Source of the DNA: Cryptomeria japonica
Taxonomy: Eukaryota > Streptophyta > Pinopsida > Cupressales > Cupressaceae
Length of the DNA: 64,000 nucleotides
NCBI RefSeq assembly: GCF_030272615.1
Contig: NC_081407.1
Coordinates: 101,601,897-101,665,896 of the forward strand
Direction: 5' to 3'
Part shown: positions 23,637 to 34,686 of the stretch, one piece after another
Position numbering within the stretch: the first letter of the stretch is position 1
Layout: every line of letters starts with the position of its first letter
Notes under the pieces: model-generated
What the model was told of the DNA's origin: nothing
Database searches by the model: none
The model's input: only the letters and a program-made list of their open reading frames with translations
Position numbers and translations under genes: made by a program

Positions 23637-24765
23637 GTCTTACATGCTTTACATTGAAAATTATTGCATATTTTTCATTTACAAGTTTAATTTTCTTGCA
23701 ATTTACACAAACTTAGTGGTTAATTCATTCAAAACCCTAGTTGTTAAAATTAAAATTGAAATTATGTTTTGAAAAAATTGGTATCTATTGTCTTAGATCT
23801 GAAAATTGCATTGCTTTTCAAATTCAATTATTTCATTGTCTTGTTCAATTTGCAAATCAGACTTACAAAATTAAGTGCTTAATTGTCAAAACCCTGATTT
23901 TTAAACATCAACTTGAACTTGTGCAAAAATTGGATTTACATTTAATTTTCAGATTTGTGACTATTTTTAGACTTGTCTTCTTGCCTAAAATTCAAATTTT
24001 CAATTTCCCTTCTTTTCCCAAAATTCAAAATTTCAAAATTCAGTGGTTAGGTCCTAAAACCCTAATTTTCAAATTTAATTGGATTTTGTGCAAATTTCAA
24101 TCAATTTCAGTTTTCTAAATATTATTTGAGGTGGCCTTATCCATTAGGTTTGATCTTTTTCAAAATTACAATTCAATTTCTTATCTTTTTCAAAACCCTA
24201 ATAGGGTCCTATTTCGACATTCAAACATTAATTTCACCTATCTAGAGATCATAAAATCAATCAATTTTTTTGGGTTAGCTCTCAAATCATTGTAGCTTTC
24301 ATCCTTGAAGATTTTTGAAAAAGTGGGGAGGACCATGCATAACTTCAACATGGTCCTTGGTTTTTTTCCCGAAATTTTGGGAGACTTTTATGACTGTATT
24401 TAATTTCTTAAATCCAGAAAGTTGGCTGATTTTGTCGAATTTTGATCTCTCTAAAATAGAAAACATTTCCCAATTTCAACATTGCAACTTTCAAGGAAAC
24501 ATTTAAAATTAAGTGGTTAATTATAATCTGCCATAATTTTAAGATCTTAATTTTGTCAATTTTAAATTTGAAATTAAGTGGTATCTCATTGGCCCTAATT
24601 TTAAATTTCAATCTCTTTTTATTAATTATAAATCTTTTTTGGAGATTGTATCATTTCTTCTTTCGACAAAGTTCAAATTGTATAATCATCATTTTCTTGA
24701 TTTTTGCAAACTTTGTTCCCAAAATTCAAAATTCATATTCAAATTTCAAATTTTTCCTCTAGTGC
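23637..24765 (+). other. 5' leader of element D
   Basis: AT-rich leader with several repeats of the words AAACCCTAATTTT and TTAAGTGGTTA (around 23700-24610). The predicted small ORFs have no homology to gag. The same word set recurs in the leader of C. Confidence 0.55.
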
Positions 24766-26162
24766 ATGAGTTTTACAACTATTAGTCCTACCCATACTAT
24801 CCCTATTAAACGAAGTATTAGAATTAAGGCTTTCGAAAGTTTAATTCCCAAAGAGATGGAGCCTAATTTGGGTGACTTCTACAATGAGGATATTGCTAAT
24901 TCTTCCCAACCTAATAATATCTCTACCTACCCAATTAATGATTCTCATGATGAAGATGAAGCTTTGACTAGAGTTTCTTTAGATCAACTTTCAAAATTGG
25001 ACAATAAATTTGACAATTTCCAACAATGGATGTCCCAATAATATCCTAATAGTGAAGCTCTTCCATTAATTGAAGGTCTAAAATGCATGATTCAAAGTGA
25101 TAAGAATAAAATTGATCTATTGCGTGGTATTGCTCATATTTTTGATTCTAATGTTATGCCTATGAAGAGTTGTGTTGAGAACATAGGTTATTCACAACTT
25201 CCTACATAAATCAATCATTCTATTCCTTTGACCACTTCTATTCCTAGTATTCCTACTTTCACTTCAAACATCATGGCTACTTTGACTCAAAATGTCATAC
25301 CTACAACCATTAGTCATGGGTGCAATCCCTCTTCTTCATTTAATCCTCCATCTTTATCTATGTCTTCAATGAGTATTACTATTGTCTCTCAACCAATAAA
25401 TGTGACACAAGGGGGCAATTCATTTAATCATTTTACTCCTCCTTTTAATGCCCCATTTCCTACTCAATCATCTCTTATGCCTAATTACCATAGTGTCCCA
25501 CCACCTTATTCTCAATCAATGCCTTCTTTCAATAACATGATAGTACCTTCTCAATCAAACATGTCTAACATAAATTCTTTAACCGAATCAACCATTAATA
25601 ACCTTGCTCAAACTGTGTCTTCATTGAAACAAAAAATCGCTTCTATGAGTCAATCCAAGTTTAGTGTGCCCACATTTGATGTTGCAAGCCCACTTTCTCT
25701 TGATATTGTTAGAGTTTTCCCTCCTAAACATGTTGAAGTCCCTCAATTGGAACTCTATAATGGAAAAGGTGATCCTTTAACACATGTCAAAACATTCCAA
25801 ACTTTGTGTACTGACTTTTCTTATGATAAAAAATTTCTTGTCAAATTGTTTACTAGAACATTAAGAGATAAGGCTTTACAATAATATTTCTCTTTGCCTT
25901 CTTATTCTATTACTTCTTTTCAACAATTAGCATTCAACAAGTTCAAAACAACATAGGCCCTAAAATCACTTTGACTGATTTATTGCATTGTAAACAAGGT
26001 GTTAAAGAAAAAGTGTCTGATTTCATTGGTACATACAAGCATTTGTGTTCTAAAATCTCTTTTCCAGTGCTTGATAATGATATTCAAAGAATTTTCATTT
26101 CTAATTTTCAAAAAGACATTAGGGAAAATCTTTTCTTTTTTGAGTTTACTTCTTTTTCGTAG
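24766..26162 (+). pseudogene. Gag capsid region (element D)
   Basis: The reading frame starts with ATG at 24766 and is interrupted by in-frame TAA at about 25039 and 25207, and again after 25884. The first part is hydrophilic. The middle (25228-25640) is Pro/Ser/Asn-rich. The core at about 25720-26160 matches Retrotrans_gag: VPQLELYNGKGDPLTHVKTF, then LFTRTLRDKALQ where a stop replaces the usual tryptophan. CKQGVKEKVSDFIGTYKHLC and DIQRIFISNFQKDIREN follow. It ends FTSFS and TAG, and that TAG is shared with element C. Role: virus-like particle formation. Confidence 0.7.
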
Positions 26163-26582
26163 TTGTGCGCAACACTTCACAATTATCAACTGACAGTGAG
26201 TCAAATGGAACAATGTACTCCTATGGATCCGAGTGATAAGGGTGAGAGTGATCAACAACCATTTGTGAAGTTCAAACCAAAAAAAGGCTTCATCAAATTC
26301 AATGACACCATCAACAACAACAATGTAAATGCTATAATAGGCGTACCTCCTATTTTTAAATTTTTGAAAAGAGAGAAAGAATTTACTCCTTTGAATGAAT
26401 CTTTGTATAGCATCATGTCTCAATTGTTACAAATAAATGTTATTAAACTTCCTCCAATAAAACCAGTTGATCCTTCTAAAGAAACTTAACCTAACTTTGA
26501 TAATAATTATTTTTATCAATTTCATCATCAACCTTGTCACGATACTGCAAAATGTGTTGCATTAAAATGTAAGATTCAATAC
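26163..26582 (+). pseudogene. Gag C-terminus with zinc-knuckle-like motif (element D)
   Basis: The frame continues immediately after the TAG at 26160-26162 as LCATLHNYQLTVSQMEQ, collinear with element C. It runs to about 26489, then a TAA interrupts it. The following stretch (26490-26582) gives FYQFHHQPCHDTAKCVALKC, a degenerate form of the C/H knuckle seen in plant gypsy Gag-Pol linkers. The knuckle normally binds the RNA genome. Confidence 0.55.
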
Positions 26583-27206
26583 TTGATTGAGAATAATAAT
26601 ATATCTATTTTAGGTGTGAATGATAAGGGAAACAAATCAGTAGCTCCTCCTAACCAAAATATTAATATTTTGACTGATCCTTTACCCTCTCATACCTCTA
26701 ACATGATTGAGACTAAACACGCTTCTTTCTCTCCCTCTGATGTCACTTTCATAGCACCAAATGTGGTTAATATGGTAGAGAAACAAGAAACACCTAAGGA
26801 CCTATGTATTCCATTTGATCCTAGTGAGACCATTAGGGCACCTGATGGCCCTTTATACATAGTTGTGAAAATATAAGGTAAATCTTGTCATCGTGTGCTT
26901 ATTGATCCTTCTTGCATAGTTAATATCATCACTGAAGAATATCTTTATACTTTACATTTTCATCAACCAATCTATGATGATACTAATGTGGTCGTTAACT
27001 TATTTGATGGATTTTCTTGTCCTACTATTGGTTCTATCACACTTCCTATTGAGGTTCATACTAAATCTATAGATGTCAACTTTGTTATCATTACTCCATT
27101 TGAATAATTCGATGTGAGTTAGGCTACCCTTGGCTATCTTCCATGAAGGCTATTACTTCTTGAATCCATAAGTGTTTGAAATTTCCCCATAATGGAGAAA
27201 TCATAA
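26583..27206 (+). pseudogene. Retropepsin-like protease domain (element D)
   Basis: Frames 26583-26876 and 26895-27107 are separated by one stop. They read FDPSETIRAPDGPLYIVVK, then VLIDPSCIVNIITEEYL as the active-site strand, then FDGFSCPTIGSITLPIEVHT. The catalytic D-x-G is D-P-S, as in element C. Downstream the match to C continues with frameshifts through the segment around 27110-27200. Function is doubtful. Confidence 0.65.
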
Positions 27207-28250
27207 TTGTTAACCATAACTTATTTTGACCAACCGAAAGAAGCCCAGGTGTTCCTATTGATTACTTTTGGCCTCAACAATTTGGATCTCTTCTACCAAG
27301 AAGTGATACTCTTTCAATCTTATCAAAAATGGAAGAAATATATGATCTTATCCTTAAGCCAACCTAGAACTCCAAAACTTTATATTCCCATCATTCTTGA
27401 AGATGAAGTTCTTCCCCTAATGGATAGAACTAAGCTTCCTCCTAAGGAATATTCCCAACCTATTCCTATGGTTGAAACCATGCCTTCTCCCAAGAAGAAC
27501 AATAATATTACTCCTAAGGTTATACCTATACCTCCTCCTCATGATGGACCTAGTCTCCTTCGTACACCAAACATTCCTCCTTTATATGTTGCAGTTCCAC
27601 CTCCCTCCTCTTATAGAGAGAAGAGACCTACCTCTCCTCTTGTCCAACCTAAAAGACCTCAACCCAAACATCCAACTACCAAAGATGAGAATATTCCTCT
27701 TTCAACAAATATACCTTAGTCTTCTCAGCCTTTTGCTAAGACTAGATGGAAATGTTGTGTGAGAGAACACTGACAAAAAAGTCATGCTAGAGCTCATGAA
27801 GTTGTTTCTCAAACTATTCAATCTCCCAAAACACCAACAGTTGACATGATTCCATTTTCTCCTCAGCAAGATGTTGAACCTAAATCTCCAAATAATAAAT
27901 TGTAAAAAACATGTGATGGTTTTACTTCTATTCATGTTAGAAGTCCTCTTTTTATAAATCTTGATGAAGAAATAGGTGAAAATGTTATTCATGATGGCAA
28001 TGCAACTCCTAATGCTTATGATAGTGAATATGAATATGTTGATGTTGACAAACATTTATCTATAGAATTTTCAAAAGCCTTAATCCTAGCTCCTAGAAAC
28101 GAACAAAGTGACTTAGCACATGAACATAGTCCTTGTTTGGATATTGTGATAGCTCCATCTGCTATGCTCGATGTTTCTCCTCTAGCGTGTTTCCCGCCTT
28201 CCCGAAATAGTGATCAGCAAGATCAAGAGGTGGATGTCGTGCTAGACTAG
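27207..28250 (+). pseudogene. Proline-rich and acidic C-terminal tail (element D)
   Basis: The frame 27207-27719 is proline-rich (PPPHDGPSLLRTPNIPPLYV). It continues past stops with RTRWKCCVRE, IQSPKTPTVDMIPFSPQQD, YEYVDVDKHLSIEFSKALIL and ends SDQQDQEVDVVLD before TAG at 28248-28250. The same order occurs in element C. I do not recognise a domain. It could be a leftover spacer from an ancestral protease-to-RT region that lost pol, or a function of its own. Confidence 0.5.
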
Positions 28251-28997
28251 CTGCATTAGTATGGTAGATCCTCTCCCTCTCCCTTTTCTTTCTCTTTTGT
28301 CACCATTCTTCTATACATGTATCCCTATTCTTCTATTTGTTGTCCCTAGTGATGTCTACTTGAGGATGATGTAAAGCATTGAGATCTCTTTTGGTCTCTT
28401 TCATGTTGACTCAAAAGACAATATGTTTTCCCTTTCTTCCAAGGTGGTTTCCCTCTTGGGGGAATAAGGACTATTCTATGCATATATATACATGATATAT
28501 ATGAGTTATCATACAACATACTGACCCCGAGGAAAGTGAAGCCACCTCGTGCTTTGTGATTTGTGTTCATTATCCTTGGGTTTATTCCTTGATTGGGGGC
28601 TAGATCCTTGCGATAACATGCTCCCTATCTTTCTCTCTCTTAGGTGTATCCTACCTTACAACAATCACTCTTGATAAGGCGTGCATGATCTCTTTAACAT
28701 GGGGCATACACTCCACTTATATTTTCTTTCTTGTTACTTAAAGTTACTTAGTGAACTTGGCTTTTCTTTGTAATCTTTGGTATCCTTTCTTTTCATGACT
28801 CATAGTGAGGGAAACTTTGTTATTTGTAGTCATGGTTCTCCCTCTTGATCTTCCCTTTTACTTTGTCAATTGAAGTTGTAAGATCATTAGTCCACTAGGG
28901 GCTTTGTCTATCTTGCCTCCTTGACATGGTGAAAGTCATTTCAATCTTGTCTCCTTATACTTTACCAATAGTATTGGCATACACTTATACTCTTGCT
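28251..28997 (+). other. 3' untranslated internal region of element D
   Basis: Non-coding. It is collinear with 8630-9369 of element C on the opposite strand. The minus-strand ORF 28346-28570 is a shadow. Confidence 0.55.
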
Positions 28998-29012
28998 AAA
29001 GTGGGTGCTAAA
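28998..29012 (+). other. Polypurine tract of element D
   Basis: AAAGTGGGTGCTAAA directly before the 3' LTR. One G of the element C version is replaced by T. Confidence 0.7.
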
Positions 29013-30259
29013 TGTAGTGTCATAAAATTGTGACCCTTGCAATTTTTTACTGTATTTGGGTCTTTGCATTAGCGGACAAATCCCTAAGCCTGATCAGAGA
29101 CCCGAAACATGCTCATGCCATCAATAACTTGCATTTACCATCATGTTGCATTGTCCTTTAGTTACTCCCTATTCTAAATTAGGGCAGCATAGGGGTGTGG
29201 TGCCAGTATCCTCCTAGGATAGGGGTGTGGCGCCCTTGTCCTAGCCCTATTTTGGGCCCCCTTTGGTCCTATCTTGCCTTGAGCATGTCAATTGTTGAGC
29301 GGGAAAAGTTTCCTTATGTCGGCCTAAGATGGGAAAATACCTAAACACCCCTAAATGGCAAGTATATAAGGAGCTCTCCCCCTCCTATTTTCACAAGTTG
29401 ATAAGTCGATGATAAGCGAAGTTGATCATAAAGTGAAATCAAGTGCAAGCATTCAAAAATTCAAGGATTGAGCATTTCAATTCTCCTTTCAAGGCTAGGT
29501 ATTGCATTCAAGTCAAGGATTCAACCATTGAAGAGGAGATTTCTATCAACATTCAAGACATCCTATTTCACATATCCATTCAAGAAAACTCATCTATGAA
29601 GGTATCAACATTTCAATTACATCCCCTCCTTGAGGTGGATTTTACTTCAAACATTTCCTTTCATTTACTTGTAGCATTTTACAATCACTTGGTTAATTCT
29701 AAAATGGGGTTTGACTTGAAGGCAAATCCCCAATCCCAACAACATTTCCCTCTCTTTTTTGTGTGTAGGTTGTAGGTGCACAACTATAATTGGAGTGTTA
29801 GGCTTCACTTTTAGAGAGAAAAAAACCCTTTTCGACACATGGATTTTCCAGAGGACCGTGTGAAACTTCAACACAGTCCCTGTAACTTTTGCTCAAATTT
29901 GTGGGGAATCTTCATCTCAACATTCTACTGCTAATTCCAGGTGGACAACTTCATCCTGCATCTCAATCTCAAGATATAATCATTTCTTTGTTATTTCTAC
30001 ACTTAGTCTCAATTTGCTTAATTCAACTTGTCTATTGTAAAAGAGGGTTAATTTACTTTCCTAATACTTCCAAAAATTTATTGTAATTCACTTATTATTC
30101 AATCTCCTACCATTGGGATTGGATCTAGTGAAATCAACCCCTCTTTTAAATGTAATGTGTGTGAAAATTTAGGAAATCCTTTGTGAAACTTTCATCCCTC
30201 TTTTGAGGGAAGTAAATATTTCCACTTGATCTCCCCTCATCATTTTCCACCATATTACA
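29013..30259 (+). repeat. 3' LTR of element D
   Basis: Direct repeat of 22361-23620, from TGTAGTG to ATATTACA. The TATA box is conserved at 29363-29372. The palindromic block at 29186-29258 has lost some pairing bases. Confidence 0.9.
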
Positions 30260-31396
30260 ATTGTGAAACTTCCATATCAACCATAAAATTTCCAAAGAAA
30301 GGCGAGACCAAAATGAGTTAGCTAATTTCTTGCAACATTTAATGTAGCCAAGGATAACATCAATACAGACAATACTCTTAGCCTCAAAATCAAAACCAAA
30401 TATTTTCCAAATTTCTTTGACAAAGTAACAGTCAAAGAACACATGTTGGACAATTTTTGGTAAGCGGAAAGATTTAGACTAATACAGATTTCCATCAACA
30501 TCCTTCAAGGAGAGTCTATGCAACAACAAACTCCAAACAAAAAATCTCTTTTTAGGTTCAACAGGGCCAACCCATTTTTTGTTAAGAGATTTGACCCACC
30601 GTTCCTTATTCCAATCCAAACTCCACATAGAATTAAGGTGGTAAATAACAATGGAAGATTGTTCCAGAGTATCATAAATAGTTTTAGCTTTGATGCAAGG
30701 AAGGGGGGAGCTATCATGCCAACAAAAGGAGGAAGGGAAGGTTGGGGAGAAGGTAATAGGATAGTGTGAGGTGAAGGGGCAGAGAGCATCTTTCAGGACA
30801 ACATAGATCCTATACTGAGAGGAGGGCACCTTGAATCTGCAAGCCAAAGCTTCCCATGTGATCAAAGAGTCATTATGAAAGATATCCTCAAAAGTCCTTA
30901 TGTCACTGTTACGCCATTTTAAAGCCGAATAACCCTATAATGTAGCAAGAGGCTTATCCTTATGAACAATATTCCACCAAATGGATCTATTAGTTGAGAA
31001 ACAATTATTATTCTTGAAGCACTCATTATTTCTAATGTAATGTTTCACAACCTCCCAAGCTTTCCATAGAGATTTGAATACATTAGATTCAAAGGGAGAG
31101 AATTCAAATTTGTCTGCAATCAAATCACAGAAAGGGAGGCCCTTCCATTTTTTAGCCCTCTTAGGAAAAGACATCAAGATATTTTTTCTAATCAAAACCT
31201 TCCAAGGCTCATCTCCACAAATATCCCTAAAGATCCATTTTAAAGGCCAGGGCTATCCGCTGAGTCCTGAGATGCTTAAGTCCCATCCCTCCAATATCCT
31301 TTTTTAGGACACACCAGTCCCACTTGACCACATGCTATTTTTTATTCCCCTTTCCATTAGACCATAAAAAATCTCTAAATTTCTTTTGAAGGTGAC
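30260..31396 (-). pseudogene. LINE-1, post-RT region and zf-RVT domain (minus strand)
   Basis: Second LINE-1 piece. From 31396 leftward it reads LQKKFRDFLWSNGKGNKK, a stop, HVVKWDWCVLKKDIGGMGLK, a frameshift near 31235, then VLIRKNILMSFPKRAKKW. Further on come SIWWNIVHKDKPLATL, then FRVPSSQYRIYVVL-like sequence and the zf-RVT signature KRFFVWSLLLHRL (about 30555-30517). VQHVFFDCYFVKEIWKIFGF and SLEILWLIWKFHN follow. The zinc finger C-terminal to RT is typical of plant L1 ORF2. It joins in frame to 58274 upstream and to 22355 downstream. Confidence 0.85.
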
Positions 31397-32074
31397 TGTA
31401 ATGCCCACCAAAATACCCTAGAGAAAAACACCTAATCTATCTACAATGGAGACAATTTTTTTCTTAAAATGTACATCCTTTAACAACACATGCAACTATA
31501 TCATCCATCTAATGCATATGAAATACAACATCTACTAAAAGCATCAATTATAATCACATCATAATCTTAATTATTACATTGCATAAAACGTCTTAGCATA
31601 ATTTACGCAAGGGGATAACATATCATATCATCTTTTCCCGAGGGTATCTCAATGTCACTACTTAAGAGTAACACCCTATAAACTAGATTCATTTTAAGCA
31701 CCAATAACAATGTTCCTGATTCCATATAATACATCCATTCTAACATCATAAAGCTAACACATATCCTTCCTAATATCATGATACTAATCGCATAATCAAT
31801 CATTACTTCCATTAAGACTATCTTAGATCTAGGAATCTTATGCATAACATTAGGATTACTTTCATATGCAATTACATTAACATACATCCATAATATCTAA
31901 ACAAGGTACATTTTCCATCTAAGAATCACAGATTAATTTCTTTTAACATACAATAGGATAACTCGTGTCATATTCCAATAATACCATTTTATTACATACA
32001 ATTTCCTAATCTTACAAGATCACATTACATAGATTTAGTTTTACAAGGTACATGATCCTTTCCTTAATACAATG
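31397..32074 (+). repeat. Solo LTR A, first part (31397 to B target site)
   Basis: AT-rich, no ORF supported (31603-31887 on the minus strand is domain-free). It ends with CAATG at 32070-32074, the target duplication of B. Confidence 0.7.
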
Positions 32075-33563
32075 TGATACTCTACAAAAAGGAATGATAG
32101 TTAGGATAAATAGACACAAAACAAGAAACAAGAAACCAATTATTATTTGTTAGTGTTAGAAATCACAAATTAAAAACTATCCTAAACAGACATACCAAGA
32201 GAGACACTATAAGCAAAATAGAGAATTTAACTAAGACAACAAATGCAACAAGGCATCTCCAAATGCCTTCCACCATGCTTGTAGCTCCTCCTCCCTTGTT
32301 CCTCTCCTCTCAAAGTTCCCAAATGATTTTAGATCTTAGTATCTTTTTGCACTATTTTTTTGGATGTCTTATGGAGATTCAAGATTGTGATATGATTGTG
32401 AAAGTATGCAAATGTAAACAAACTAAAAATGAGATTATTATCTAGTCAAGTGTAGATTTTAGTCCAAAAGAGTAAATGTAAATGATTATGCTAAATGCTC
32501 TCAAAAATTCACTATAAGTTAGATGCATACAAGTTTTCAGGATCTGTATTATGAAGAAATGGGCTCTATTTATAGGAAAAATGGAGCAATGGATGGTTGA
32601 GATTGAGTAATCTCAACAAGGGTCAGGATTGAAAAGTTTATGATCCATGTGAGGACTTTCAACCCAATCCCAGGATGACAAGTGTCAACATGAGAGGGGT
32701 TGAGGGGAGAGGAAAGAAACATTAAATGCTTGACATGACTTGAGGGTTAACTTGGGAGGTAAGGTTAATGTTGAGTTGAGTGAATAAAATCATTATCCAA
32801 AGAATAATGCTTTTATTCAATGGATAAACTCTTGTGGAAGAGTTAGTGAGGATAACCATGGTCAAAGCAATAAATGTTTGAGAAGACACATGGGTCACAT
32901 GAGGGTTGAGCTAGGGGTCAAAGTCCCTAACTAGGGGTGCAAGTGGATTTAGCCATAAATGGTTATGTAAGAGCCATTACTAGTTTAGAAGACTTTAGAG
33001 GTTAGCTTGCTGAACACATAAATCATTAAATGCTTTTCAAAGACTTTGGAGTCTTTGAGAAGTGACTTCAAGTTTCTTAGGAATGTGACAATAATTAGGG
33101 GATGGATTAGGTTAATTAGGAAGGGGTTAGATGAATCTAGAAGGGATTAGAATTGCAAGTGGGTTTGATGGGTGAGGGAAAATAGGATTTTTATTAGAAT
33201 AAAATTTATTTATTTCAACAAATAGGTGCAAGTTGCATTTTTAGGAGAATGCAAGTGGGGGGGATTTAATGATTTAAATAAATGTTTTATTTAATTTATT
33301 TAAAAGTGGAAATGGGGTTAAATTAAATAAATAGAACTTATTCATTTAATTGATTGTGAATTTGGTTTAATGAATGAATTAAAATAAATTGAATAATTTA
33401 TTTAATTAATAGGAGCATGTTTGAAGATGAATTAATTAAATGTTAATTTATTTAATTGATGGCTAGTGGGTTTTTAATTTAATTAATTGATGGCTAGTAG
33501 GTTTTTAATCAAATGAATAGCAAATATTCATTTAATTAAACTGGACAAATTTATGTGACTACA
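32075..33563 (-). repeat. 3' LTR of element B
   Basis: TGATACTCTAC to TGTGACTACA on the plus strand, matching 49213-50669. The inner half is rich in TTTAATTAAAT words. The TATA box is at 32575-32566 on the minus strand. The 60-aa plus ORF 32263-32445 also appears in the other LTR but has no domain and lies antisense, so it is not called. Confidence 0.92.
32566..32575 (-). promoter_or_regulatory. TATA box of B, 3' LTR
   Basis: CTATAAATAG on the minus strand, followed by AGCCCATTTC. It is conserved in the 5' LTR at 49701-49710. Confidence 0.6.
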
Positions 33564-33578
33564 TTTGCCCCTCTTTGA
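33564..33578 (-). other. Polypurine tract of element B
   Basis: The minus strand reads TCAAAGAGGGGCAAA directly before the 3' LTR, which starts TGTAGTCACA in this orientation. Confidence 0.75.
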
Positions 33579-34124
33579 GACGGTGTGGTTTATCGTGTCG
33601 TTTCAAGGAAAGAAAAATAGATGTGAAGAAATATGCCCCATAAAATGTTAATTTAATAGGTGGTATACCCCCTCAAGAGATGGGCCAAAAATTTCAAAAA
33701 ATTGGGCGATCTCTCGAAAAAGAATGAAAATTGGCAGGGAGATAGAAGAGAAGAATTTAGCGATACTGGTGAAAAAATAGAAGAAATCAAAGATAAAATG
33801 GAGAAATGTGAGGCTCAGGAAGTTCATAGGGACCACGACGGTGAGTGGGGGAAAATTAGGTTTATGGTGGAAGGTATATATGGGGGTGAAGGGGGAAAAA
33901 CAGGGTCATTTGCATTTGTCTCCATAGTGGTTTCAGAGCTTTGATAGTGACCTTTTGAAAGAGCAAGTAGTAGTCAGGATGTCGGTACCTATAGAAAATC
34001 ATTTGCTAGAGAGATTTCGTCGATTCCAATGGCCAGATGACTACAGACTAACGATATGTGAATTTAAAATTTTGTTTTTCATGCATTTTTGATAGGTTTT
34101 TTAGCTTGTCCAAGTTGAGTCAAA
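33579..34124. other. Internal 3' region of B between PPT and motif array
   Basis: No gene supported. The plus-strand frame 33660-33944 is charged (Lys/Glu-rich) and overlaps an antisense frame; I see no domain. Confidence 0.4.
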
Positions 34125-34400
34125 ACAATAGCGCTAAAATGGTGTTTTGGCATTGTTGTCAATTTATTTAGTGCTATTGTGCCACTATAGCGCTTTTATA
34201 GTTTCTAGCGCTATTGCATAGTTGATTTAACACTTTTGTGTGTTTAGTGCTATGGAGCCCTTCTTATAGTGCTTTTGTTTTTAAATGGCGCTTTTGCATA
34301 GTGTTTGTAGCGCTATTGTTTGTTTGGCTCTATTGTGTAGTTTGTTTAGCGCGATTGTCAGCATATTAGCACTATTGTTTGTAGAGTAGCGCTATTCTTA
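34125..34400. repeat. AGCGCT-motif array, 3' side of element B
   Basis: About ten degenerate copies of a unit centred on AGCGCTATTGTTTG (variants AGTGCTATTG, AGCGCTTTT, AGCACTATTG) spaced 15-35 bases apart, read on the plus strand. A matching array in inverted orientation lies at 48870-49135 just inside the other LTR. The hexamer AGCGCT is itself palindromic. It sits upstream of the plus-strand PMD frame. Confidence 0.7.
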
Positions 34401-34686
34401 GGAAGATAGAAGCCCCAATGGTTTTGAAAAAGAATCTCCTGATGCCAATGATGGATGGATGGAGAGGTGAGTTGTTTTGAACCAGAGCAGCCCTATTGAG
34501 ACTAGGTCATTAGGATAAATACCCGTTGTAGTCTAGGTCTGCCACGATTGCGTACCTGTTGAGACTCGAAGATACTGGGTCAAAGTATTTGTTGATAGTC
34601 TAGGTTTAAACTTAAGAAAGTTTGAAACAAAACAACTGATGATGATCGTTAATGTACGTGTGTAAGAGGATCTTTGCGTCTTACAA

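Larger units (their letters stand above)
22361..30259 (+). mobile_element. Element D: non-autonomous gypsy-type gag-protease retrotransposon
   Basis: LTRs at 22361-23620 and 29013-30259, with target duplication ATTGT at 22356-22360 and 30260-30264. The primer-binding site is at 23624-23636 and the polypurine tract at 28998-29012. The 5.4-kb interior holds gag, a zinc knuckle, a protease-like domain and a long C-terminal tail, but no reverse transcriptase, RNase H or integrase. It is the same family as element C. By eye the LTRs differ at roughly one position in eight to ten, so the insertion is not recent. It sits in LINE-1. Confidence 0.9.

Noticed and set aside
25980-26423. 147-aa minus-strand ORF in element D
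   Set aside because: Antisense to the gag core of D. Protein homology to C is on the plus strand.
34125-34400. AGCGCT array considered as a CRISPR-like array
   Set aside because: Units are degenerate and short with irregular spacing, and there are no cas genes. The context is a plant retrotransposon.
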